Shown here: positions 21,312-28,850 of the stretch, piece by piece | How positions within the stretch are numbered: the first letter of the stretch is position 1 | How the letters are laid out: the number at the start of each line of letters is the position of its first letter | Assembly (NCBI GenBank): GCA_022823665.1 | Contig: JAJEHN010000019.1 | Location: 156,334-220,333, forward strand | DNA from: Thermoanaerobaculia bacterium | Lineage (GTDB): Bacteria > Acidobacteriota > Thermoanaerobaculia > Multivoradales > Multivoraceae | Direction of reading: 5' to 3' | Length of the DNA: 64,000 nt | Notes under the pieces: model-generated | Seen by the model: only the letters and a program-made list of their open reading frames with translations | Databases searched by the model: none | What the model was told of the DNA's origin: nothing | Position numbers and translations under genes: made by a program

Positions 21312-23315
21312 TCAGAAGTACCAGGTCTTGAGGATGTGAAAGGCGATCAACACCGGCAGCGGCCAGACGGCGAAGACGTGGAGCCAGAACATCGTTCGTG
21401 CGCCGCGGCGGCCGACGCCAGCCGCGGCGAGGCTCCCGAGGACGGAGGTCGCGAGGAAGGTCGCGCTGAGCGCCAGGTTGAGGCCCGTACCCAGGCGGAA
21501 CCCGGTGTGCAGGACGAGCGTCGCCAGCGCCAGCGCGGCGACCACGCCGTGCATCAGGCGCCAGGCCGCGAAGTCGCCCTTGCGCATCCAGTTCCAGCGC
21601 TTGCGCAGCGACAGGACGAGCGTGCCGAGGGTCGCTCCCAGCAGGGCGAAGCCGGTCAGGCGCTTCAGGGCGCGGTCCCTCTGCAGGACGTCCAGAAACC
21701 CGGCCTCGATCACGCTGTCGGCCGGAGGGGTCGGTGGCGCCGCGACCATTGCGACCGCCAGCGCCGCGACCGCGGCCGCGGCAGCCAGGAGCGGCCGCCG
21801 CGCCCTGGCCTCCGCCGGGGCGAGCGCCCCTCTCGCCGCGACCAGGTCCGTGCCCAGGAACTCGGCGAGCAGGGGCCGGCATGCTCCGCAAACGGTCGAG
21901 GCGCCGGTGCGCCGGGCCATCGCCTCCACCGAGTCGCACCCTTCCCGCCTGGCCGCGGCGAGCTCTCCCCGCGTCACGCCGAGGCAGTTGCAGACGACCC
22001 TGGCGCTCGGCCACTCCGCAACGGGAAGGGTCTCGGAACGGGGAAACAGCATGCCGGTCCGGCGGAACCGGCGCAACTGCCACCACCAGATCGGACTGCG
22101 CTGCCGTATCAGATCCTGGACGACGCCCAGTTCCTCCCAGGGGCCGATCGTGGTCGCCGCGATGATCTGGCCGGCCCGGAGCTTGAGCTGGCGGTAGGAG
22201 GCGTTCCGGGTCCAGGTGACGCGTTCCGCCAGCGCGGCCGTGTCGCCAATCGCCCAGATGTCCAGGTCCACCAGACGGAGCCGGGTCGCCGGGACCTGGC
22301 GTCCGAAGCGCGAGGACCGTCCCGCCATGATCTCCGCCAGCGTGTGGGCCATCCCCTGGGTCGGCCCGGCCATTCCGTACACCGTCCTGCCGGCGGAGGC
22401 GCACTCGCCGATCGCCTGGATGCGCGGGTCGGAGGTGTGCAACCGGTCGTTGACGACGATACCTCCGCCGCGGAACGCCACGATGAGGCCGGCCTCTTTG
22501 GCCAGCCGGTCGCGGGGGCGCACGCCCGCCGCGACGACGACGAGGTCGGTCGTGAGCGGCATGTCCTTGCCGGCCAGCTCGATGGCCAGCGCGTGGCTCC
22601 TGGCTTCGATGCGGACCGAGGCGGCGCCCAGCATCGGCTGAATGCCGGCGGCGCGGACCCTGGTTTCCAGGTACATTCCCGCGTCGGGGCCGAACTGCCG
22701 ATTGAGCAGGTGGGGCGCCCGTTGCAACAGAACGACCGAGAGACCCAGGCGCCGGAGCCCTTCGGCCGCCTCGATTCCCAGCAGACCGCCGCCGAGCACG
22801 GCCGCGCGCTTCGCCCGCGACGCCCGTTCCCGGAGCGCATCGAGATCCTCGATTGTGCGGTACACGAAGACGCCGTCGCTGTCCGCTCCCTCGATGCGCG
22901 GGACAATCGGCACGGACCCCGTGGCCAGTACGAGACGGTCGTAGCCGATGCTCTCGCCGCGAGCCGTTTCGACCGTGCGGGCGTCGCGGTCGATGGAGAC
23001 GACCGTGGTCGACAGGAGGGTGCGAATGCCGCGCGCCTTGCCCCAGTCGGGGCTCGCGAGGGCCAGGGGTCGCAGATCGCGGGGGCCCCGATCGCGCGGC
23101 GCCGCCCGCGCGTCCGGAAGAGGCCGGTCGAGCCATTCGGACAGGCGGACCCGGTTGTAGGCGGGGTCGGCCTCCTCGCCGATGACCGTGATGTCGTAGC
23201 GGTCGTGAGCGCCGAGCGCGGTCAGACGCTCGATGAACCGGTACGCGGCGATGCCGAAGCCGACGACGACCAGTCGCTCGCGGCTTCCTGGCGGGGATGC
23301 ACCGGGCGCCGTCAT
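21312..23315 (-). CDS. FAD-dependent oxidoreductase fused to BFD-like [2Fe-2S] and cytochrome-b-like membrane domain
   Basis: 667 codons. Residues about 13-330 are a NirB-type FAD/NAD(P)H oxidoreductase: VVVGFGIAAYRFIERL (FAD dinucleotide fold), LATGSVPIVPRIEG, VLGGGLLGIEAAEGL (NAD fold) and a late IGECASAGRTVYGMAGP. Residues about 450-510 are a BFD-like [2Fe-2S] domain with CNCLGVTRGEL and CGACRPLL. The C-terminal ~150 residues hold about four membrane helices with His residues (LMHGVVAALALATLVLHTGFRLG, FWLHVFAVWPLPVLIAFHILKTWYF) that could bind b-haem, as in ferric-reductase-like proteins. It may oxidise NAD(P)H and reduce the membrane or periplasmic haems of the adjacent cytochromes. The substrate is unknown. 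Confidence 0.85.
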   Translation of the reverse strand: MTAPGASPPGSRERLVVVGFGIAAYRFIERLTALGAHDRYDITVIGEEADPAYNRVRLSEWLDRPLPDARAAPRDRGPRDLRPLALASPDWGKARGIRTLLSTTVVSIDRDARTVETARGESIGYDRLVLATGSVPIVPRIEGADSDGVFVYRTIEDLDALRERASRAKRAAVLGGGLLGIEAAEGLRRLGLSVVLLQRAPHLLNRQFGPDAGMYLETRVRAAGIQPMLGAASVRIEARSHALAIELAGKDMPLTTDLVVVAAGVRPRDRLAKEAGLIVAFRGGGIVVNDRLHTSDPRIQAIGECASAGRTVYGMAGPTQGMAHTLAEIMAGRSSRFGRQVPATRLRLVDLDIWAIGDTAALAERVTWTRNASYRQLKLRAGQIIAATTIGPWEELGVVQDLIRQRSPIWWWQLRRFRRTGMLFPRSETLPVAEWPSARVVCNCLGVTRGELAAARREGCDSVEAMARRTGASTVCGACRPLLAEFLGTDLVAARGALAPAEARARRPLLAAAAAVAALAVAMVAAPPTPPADSVIEAGFLDVLQRDRALKRLTGFALLGATLGTLVLSLRKRWNWMRKGDFAAWRLMHGVVAALALATLVLHTGFRLGTGLNLALSATFLATSVLGSLAAAGVGRRGARTMFWLHVFAVWPLPVLIAFHILKTWYF

Positions 23316-23367
23316 CGGTTCGTGATCCTACTGACGCGACCTTTCGCGGGCGTCGGCCGGCGGCGGT

Positions 23368-23961
23368 TCAGGGATTCGGAGAACGTCCCGGGTCCGCCGG
23401 AGTGTCCGGGCGTTTGTTGGCGCTGCCGGCGCCGGCCACTTGCGCCGGCTCCTGGTCGGCACATGGCGGAGCGGTCAGTTCACGCAAGGCGAAGGCGCCG
23501 GCGGCCAGACCCGCCGCGGCGAGCAGGGCGATGAGAGCGAATCGAAATCGTCGTCGGCGTCGACCGCCCCTTGCGCCGAGCAGGCCGGCGGCTGTTTCGA
23601 CCTCCGTGACCGGAGCGAGAAACCGGTAGCCGAGGCGCGGCAGGGTCTCGATGTAGCGCGGCGTCTCGGCGCTGTCGTTGAGCGTGGCGCGAATCCGCTT
23701 GATGCAAGTGTTCATGCCCTGGTCGAACTCGACGTGAACCTCGTCCGGCCACAGGCGGCGCCGGACCTGTTCCCGCGAGACCACGTCGCCCTGGTTCTCG
23801 AGCAGCAACCCGAGCAGTCTGGCCGGTTGTGGCTGGAGCCTGACGGCGCCCTCGGGGCCGCTGAGTTCCCGCGTGGCCGGATGGAACTCGAAGTCGCCGA
23901 ATCGCAGGCGGCGCGACCCGTGGGCGTCGCGGCCACGGTGTGCGAAGTCAGCAATACGCAT
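23368..23961 (-). CDS. Short CadC-like membrane winged-helix regulator
   Basis: 197 codons. The winged helix (about 18-105) is close to that of the 337-residue regulator at 4903: FGDFEFHPATRELSG, LQPQPARLLGLLL, VVSREQVRRRLWPDEVHVEFDQGMNTCIKRIR and YIETLPRLGYRFLAPV. A basic stretch and one membrane helix (ALIALLAAAGLAAGAFALREL) follow, with only ~40 low-complexity residues beyond. The periplasmic FlgO/TolB-like domain of its homologue is missing, so sensing, if any, must involve another protein. It lies 52 bp upstream of the FAD-dependent oxidoreductase gene and may regulate that redox operon. Confidence 0.85.
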   Translation of the reverse strand: MRIADFAHRGRDAHGSRRLRFGDFEFHPATRELSGPEGAVRLQPQPARLLGLLLENQGDVVSREQVRRRLWPDEVHVEFDQGMNTCIKRIRATLNDSAETPRYIETLPRLGYRFLAPVTEVETAAGLLGARGGRRRRRFRFALIALLAAAGLAAGAFALRELTAPPCADQEPAQVAGAGSANKRPDTPADPGRSPNP

Positions 23962-24027
23962 GGCCGGGAGTCTCGCACGACTGCAAGATGGGGACGTGTG
24001 ATTCAGCGTGACTTCTCATGACCGAAC

Positions 24028-24049
24028 GGTGACGATCTCGACCGTCACC
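24028..24049. promoter_or_regulatory. Inverted repeat upstream of the short winged-helix regulator
   Basis: GGTGACG and CGTCACC, perfect 7-bp arms 8 bp apart, lie 67 bp upstream of the regulator start (23961). It may be an autoregulatory operator, or simply a hairpin in the leader. Confidence 0.4.
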
Positions 24050-24094
24050 TGGGACATTCGGAGCGGCCTTCCGCCAGTCCTGGCGCGACCGCCG

Positions 24095-24134
24095 CGAGTC
24101 GGCACGCTTGCCGCCTCATGGCGCAGCCGACTCG
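24095..24134 (-). terminator. Stem-loop just downstream of the ion-channel gene
   Basis: CGAGTCGGC and GCCGACTCG form a perfect 9-bp stem around 22 nt, beginning 7 bp after the channel stop codon. There is no T-run, so if it ends the efflux operon transcript it is a Rho-dependent or processing hairpin. Confidence 0.4.
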
Positions 24135-24140
24135 GACCCT

Positions 24141-24584
24141 TCATGATTCTCCTTCGTCACCGGTCCGGCTCGTTTCGAGCCAGTGTCGCTGCATCTGGTA
24201 GAAGGTGAAGGATGCCGTCCAGGCGATGAGCACGAGCCCGGTGAGGGCCTCCAGCACCGCCAGGAGCCTGCCGCCACCGTTTGTGGGAACAACGTCTCCG
24301 AAGCCGAGCGACGTGTAGACCGCGCCCGAGAAGTAGATCGCGTCGACGAACGACGGCGTCGGCGGCTCGATTTCGACCAGCCCGGCCTCGATCAACAGGA
24401 ACCAGCCAGCTCCGAACACGACGACTTCGAGCACGTGCGCCAGAAGCGCCAGGGCGACCGCCAGGGCCACGCCGGCGCGGAGGTAGCCCGACAGGCGGCG
24501 GACCAGCTTCGAGGTCAGGAGCAGCAACTCGTAGTGCAGCCTGACGGCGACCAGCGGCAGGACGACGGCGGCGAGGACGAGCAC
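24141..24584 (-). CDS. Two-helix ion channel (potassium-channel-like)
   Basis: 147 codons. Two or three hydrophobic helices flank a pore loop reading AVYTSLGFGDVVPTNGG, the Ion_trans_2 pattern. The selectivity filter is S-L-G-F-G-D where classical K+ channels have T-V-G-Y-G-D, so selectivity may differ. LLAVLEALTGLVLIAWTASFTFYQM is the inner helix. It has no regulatory (RCK) domain. It begins 10 bp after the RND pump gene, so it appears to belong to the efflux operon. Confidence 0.8.
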   Translation of the reverse strand: MLVLAAVVLPLVAVRLHYELLLLTSKLVRRLSGYLRAGVALAVALALLAHVLEVVVFGAGWFLLIEAGLVEIEPPTPSFVDAIYFSGAVYTSLGFGDVVPTNGGGRLLAVLEALTGLVLIAWTASFTFYQMQRHWLETSRTGDEGES

Positions 24585-24594
24585 GGCCGACGCC

Positions 24595-27500
24595 TCAGTA
24601 GTTGAAGCGGTCGAAGCGCACTCGGAAGAACAGGGAGTAGAGAACCGGCACCACGCCGAGGGTCAGCATCGTTGCGCCCAGCAGGCCGAAAATGATTGCG
24701 ATGGCCATCGGCGCCCACATCGGGCCGCCTCCGAACCAGAGCGGCAGGAGCCCCGCGACCGTGGTCGCGGTGGTCAGCAGGATGGGCCGGAAACGCCCCT
24801 GTGCCGCCTCCACGATGGCCCGCGGCGGCGCCAGTCCGTTGTCGTCGATCTCGATGCGGATGCGGTCGATCAGGACGATTGCGTTGTTGATGATCACGCC
24901 GGCCAGCGCGATGACGCCGAGCAGGGTCATGAAGCCGAAGTAGGACCGCGCCAGAAGCAGGCCGGCGACGACGCCGATCAGACCGAGAGGAATGGCCAGC
25001 AGGATGATGGCGGTCCGGCGGATCGAGTTGAACTGGCCGACGAGCAGCAGGAGGATGATCAGCCCGGCGATGGGCAACTGTTCGGCGATCGACCGATTGG
25101 CCCGCACCGAGGTTTCCTCCTCGCCGCCGAACTCGTAGCGATAGCCGGGAGGCCAACCGGCCTGCTCGGCGTCCAGCCAGGGCCGCAGGCGGGCCACCAC
25201 GTTGGAGGCGACCGCGCCCGGCGCGAGTTCGGAGGAGACGGTGACCGTCTTCAGCCGTCCCCGCCGGCGGATGGTCGAGGGCTGCCAGGCGACCGAGACG
25301 TCGGCGACCTGGAGCAGCGGCACGGACGCGCCGGTAGCCTGCGCTTGGACGTTCAGGCTGTCGAGCTTCGTCACGTCGTCGCCGCGGCCGGCCAGTGTCG
25401 AGCGCAGGGTGACCGGAATGACCGCCTCGCCTTCGCGGTACTGCGTCGTCTCGATGCCGCTCAAGCCCGTCTGCAGTGAAATCGCGACGTCCTGGTTCGT
25501 TACCCCGGCCCGTCTGGCTCGCGGCTGATCGACTTCGACGACCAGCTTCTTGCTGTGGGCGCCCCAGTCGTCCGTGATGCCGGCAGCGCCTGGAATCGAG
25601 CGGAGTTCCGCCTTCACGGCGTCGACCAGGTCGAAGAGCCGGTCCGGGTCGCGGCCCGACAACCTCACCTGGACCGGCGCGCTGACCGGCGGTCCGAGCT
25701 GCAGCGGATTCAGCTTGACGTCGAGCTCCGGGAATCGCTCGCGGCAGAATGCGGCGAGCCGCGGAATCAGTTCGTCGACGACCGCGTCGCGGCTCGTCGC
25801 GTTCAGGAGGGAGAAGGCGTACCGCGGGTTGGGGGGTTGGGGATTGTGCGCCAGGTAGAAGCGCGGCCCGCCGTTGCCGACGAAGGTCGCCCAGTTGAGG
25901 ACCCCCTCGGACGTCTCGCCGGCGGGCAGCTCGGCGGCGATGAAGCGGTCCACCGCTTCGACGACTTCCAGCGTCCGCTCGATGGAGGCGCCGGCCGGCA
26001 GCTCGTACTCCGCCGTGAAGACCGCCCGGTCCGACGGCGGGAAGAACACGCTCGGGAGGAGGCGGAAGCCCTGGATCGCCAGCAGAAACACGCCGGCCAC
26101 GACGGCCAGGGTGACCGCGGGACGACGCAGACAACCGATCAGGACACCGCGGTACGTCCGGTACAGCCTTCCGCCCAAACGCTCTCCGGCCGCGACCGGC
26201 CGGACCTTCAGGAAGAGCACGCAGAGAAGGGGCGTCATGGTCAGCGAGAGCAACCACGAAGAGAGCAGGGCGATCGTGATCACCTGGAAGAGCGGCGCCG
26301 TGTACTCCCCGGTGGTCGATCGCGCCAGGGCGATCGGCAGGAACGCCGCCGCCGTGGTCAGCGAGGAGATCAGCAGGGGTACGCGCAGTTCCCGAGCCGC
26401 GCCGACCGCCGCCTCCACCCGGCGGTCCCCGGCCGCCATTCGCACCATGATCGACTCGGCCATCACGATCGCGTTGTCCACCAGCATGCCGAGCGCGATG
26501 ATCAGGGCGGCCAGCGACATCTGGTCCAGGCCGATGCCCAGGAAGGCCATTACCAGCAGCGACGCGATCATCGCCATCGGCACGAGGGCCGCCACGACGA
26601 GGCCCGTCCGGGGGCCGAGGAAGAGCAGCATGACGACCAGGACGATGGCGACGGCCTGTCCGAGATTGGCGACGAACTCCCGCACCTTGCGATCGACGAC
26701 CTCCGGCTGGAAGACGACGACGTCGAAGTCGACGCCGATCGGATAGACCGCCCGCAACCTCTCCAGTTCGCGCGCGACTCCGTCTCCGAGCGAGACCATG
26801 TTGCCGCCGTCGCGCATGGCGACCCCTATCCCGAGCGCGGGAACGCCCGAGGCGTAGACCCGGCTGGACGGCGGTTCCGCGTAGCCGCGGTGGATCTCGG
26901 CCAGATCCTCGAGGAAGAGGATCTCAGGGCGGCCGGGAAGCCGAACCGCCGTTCGCCGCAGATCGGCGACCGACTCGAAGTTGCCGGTCGGCTCGAGGGC
27001 GATGCGCTCGGCGCCGGTTCGAACGGCGCCGCCCGGAGTCACGATGTTGGCGCTCTCCAGAATCGACCGGAGCTGCAGGGGCGACAGACCCAGCTCGGCC
27101 AGCCGCGCGTTGTCGTAGTCGACGAAGATCCGCTCGTCCTGCGCCCCGTAAGTCTCGACCTTGGCGACATCGGGAACCCGGAGGAGCTCGTCGCGGACCT
27201 CGTCCGCGACGAGCTTCAGGTCGGCCCAGGAATAGCCGTCGCCGGTCAGCATGATCACGATGCCGAAGACGTCGCCGAACTCGTCGTTCACCCGCGGTCC
27301 GATCACGCCTTCGGGAAGATCGCCCGCCGCCCGCTCCACCTTCCGGCGCAGGCCGTCCCAGATCGGCCGCATGTCGTCGAACTCGTCGCGCACGTGGACC
27401 ATGACGATGGACACGCCGGTCTTCGACGTCGAGGAGATGAAGTCGATCTCCGGAAGTTCCTGGATCGCCTCCTCGAGCGGATCGGTGACGAGTTCCTCGA

Positions 27501-27675
27501 TCCGCTCCGGGCTCGCGCCGGGAAACAGGGTCAGCACCTGCGCCGCCCGGATGGTGAACCCCGGGTCCTCGGCGCGCGACATTCCCTGGAACGCCGCCAG
27601 GCCGCCCACCAGCAGAATCAGCAGAGCGACCGCGGTGATCCGGTTCTTCTCGATCGCAGCGCGGGTCAGGTCCAA
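24595..27675 (-). CDS. RND-family efflux transporter, inner-membrane permease
   Basis: 1026 codons from a TTG two bases after the membrane-fusion gene. It has the AcrB/MexB fold: helix 1 ITAVALLILLVGGLAAF, a first large periplasmic loop, a six-helix block including LIIALGMLVDNAIVMAESI (proton-relay helix, one Asp where AcrB has two), a second periplasmic loop and a second helix block ending GVVPVLYSLFFRV. Sequence style (RAAIEKNRITAVALL, FPGASPERIEELVTDPLEE) is that of the small-molecule HAE-like RND pumps rather than metal pumps. It pairs with the adaptor at 27678 and the outer-membrane protein at 28847. Confidence 0.93.
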   Translation of the reverse strand: MDLTRAAIEKNRITAVALLILLVGGLAAFQGMSRAEDPGFTIRAAQVLTLFPGASPERIEELVTDPLEEAIQELPEIDFISSTSKTGVSIVMVHVRDEFDDMRPIWDGLRRKVERAAGDLPEGVIGPRVNDEFGDVFGIVIMLTGDGYSWADLKLVADEVRDELLRVPDVAKVETYGAQDERIFVDYDNARLAELGLSPLQLRSILESANIVTPGGAVRTGAERIALEPTGNFESVADLRRTAVRLPGRPEILFLEDLAEIHRGYAEPPSSRVYASGVPALGIGVAMRDGGNMVSLGDGVARELERLRAVYPIGVDFDVVVFQPEVVDRKVREFVANLGQAVAIVLVVMLLFLGPRTGLVVAALVPMAMIASLLVMAFLGIGLDQMSLAALIIALGMLVDNAIVMAESIMVRMAAGDRRVEAAVGAARELRVPLLISSLTTAAAFLPIALARSTTGEYTAPLFQVITIALLSSWLLSLTMTPLLCVLFLKVRPVAAGERLGGRLYRTYRGVLIGCLRRPAVTLAVVAGVFLLAIQGFRLLPSVFFPPSDRAVFTAEYELPAGASIERTLEVVEAVDRFIAAELPAGETSEGVLNWATFVGNGGPRFYLAHNPQPPNPRYAFSLLNATSRDAVVDELIPRLAAFCRERFPELDVKLNPLQLGPPVSAPVQVRLSGRDPDRLFDLVDAVKAELRSIPGAAGITDDWGAHSKKLVVEVDQPRARRAGVTNQDVAISLQTGLSGIETTQYREGEAVIPVTLRSTLAGRGDDVTKLDSLNVQAQATGASVPLLQVADVSVAWQPSTIRRRGRLKTVTVSSELAPGAVASNVVARLRPWLDAEQAGWPPGYRYEFGGEEETSVRANRSIAEQLPIAGLIILLLLVGQFNSIRRTAIILLAIPLGLIGVVAGLLLARSYFGFMTLLGVIALAGVIINNAIVLIDRIRIEIDDNGLAPPRAIVEAAQGRFRPILLTTATTVAGLLPLWFGGGPMWAPMAIAIIFGLLGATMLTLGVVPVLYSLFFRVRFDRFNY

Positions 27676-27677
27676 GA

Positions 27678-28850
27678 TCAGGGCGCCTCCGCGCCTTGAA
27701 GCCGCACTTCGTCACCCTCCCGCAGGCGCCCCAGGCCCGCTACGACGACCCGGTCTCCAATGGCTACACCGTCCAGGACCTCGAGGCCCGAAGAGGCGAA
27801 GTCTCCGACAGTGACCGCCTTCCGGCTTACCACGGCCAGGCCGTTCGCCGCCGGCTCGGCCACGAAGACGAAGCGGCCCCCCCGATCCTCGCCCACCGCG
27901 TGTCCGGGCAGGATGAACCGATCCGGAGCGTCCGGGTCGCCGAGGAGCATGTCCACGACCGCCGCCATGCCGGGCCGGATCTCCGAGGCGTCGCCCTCCA
28001 GACGGACGGTCACCGGAAAGGTCGTTCCGGTGGCGCTCGCGGTCACCCCGACCTCCGTCACCACGCCCTTGAAGCGCTCGCCCGGAATCGCATCGAAGCC
28101 GACCGTCGCCGGCGTGCCCGGCGCGATGTCGCTGATCAGCGCTTCCGGCACGGCGAAAGCCACTTCCGGCGCCGACCCCGAGGCCAGCACGGCCACCGGC
28201 TGCCCCGCCGCCACGTTCTCGTTCATTTCCACCAGCACGTTCGCGACGGCGCCGGCGGCCGGCGCAACGAGCCGCGTGTACTCGACCTGGCGGCGGATCA
28301 GATCCAGCCTTCGCGCCACCGACTCGACCTGCGCGGCGGCGGAGTCGGCGGCGGCGGTCGCCGCGTCGAGTTCGGTACGGGCCGCGTTGTCGTTTTCGTA
28401 GAGGCCGCGGACCCGGCGCAGATCGGCCTCGGCGTTGCCGGCGCGCGCGGTCGCCTGCCGCAGCGAGGCTTCCGCCTCCCGCACTTGCAGTTCGTAGTCC
28501 ACCGGGTCGAGAGTGGCGATCAGGGCGCCGGCGCGGAGCCGGTCGCCCACCGCGACCTCGAGCCGCGAGATCGTGCCGGCGACGCGGAAGCTCAACGAGG
28601 ACTCGACGCCTGCTCGAGCCACGCCCGAGAAGGTCCGGGTCCGCATGCCGCCGACGGCCTGCGCGGTGACGGTGCGCACCGGCCGGACGACCGGCTCGGG
28701 CGGCTCCGGCGGCTCGCCGCAGGACAGGGCCGGCAGCGCGCCGGCGAGCAGAGCGACGGCCGCCGCCCGACGCCCGCGGCCGAGGAGGCCGCGCCGGCCC
28801 CCGGCGGCGATGAGGTCTCGCATGATCTTCTCCACTTCGTTGGTTCTCAC
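27678..28850 (-). CDS. RND periplasmic adaptor (membrane-fusion protein)
   Basis: 390 codons. A hydrophobic leader ends in ALSCGEPPEPPEPV, a likely lipid-attachment Cys. It has the usual hairpin order: a barrel-sandwich start (VAGTISRLEVAVGDRLRAGALIATLDPVDYEL), a coiled-coil hairpin rich in Ala/Arg/Glu (about 110-190), the returning lipoyl half, and a beta-barrel (PGTPATVGFDAIPGERFKGVVTEVG) ahead of the membrane-proximal domain. It bridges the inner-membrane pump and the outer-membrane channel. Its start overlaps the stop of the preceding gene by four bases (ATGA). Confidence 0.93.
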   Translation of the reverse strand: MRTNEVEKIMRDLIAAGGRRGLLGRGRRAAAVALLAGALPALSCGEPPEPPEPVVRPVRTVTAQAVGGMRTRTFSGVARAGVESSLSFRVAGTISRLEVAVGDRLRAGALIATLDPVDYELQVREAEASLRQATARAGNAEADLRRVRGLYENDNAARTELDAATAAADSAAAQVESVARRLDLIRRQVEYTRLVAPAAGAVANVLVEMNENVAAGQPVAVLASGSAPEVAFAVPEALISDIAPGTPATVGFDAIPGERFKGVVTEVGVTASATGTTFPVTVRLEGDASEIRPGMAAVVDMLLGDPDAPDRFILPGHAVGEDRGGRFVFVAEPAANGLAVVSRKAVTVGDFASSGLEVLDGVAIGDRVVVAGLGRLREGDEVRLQGAEAP

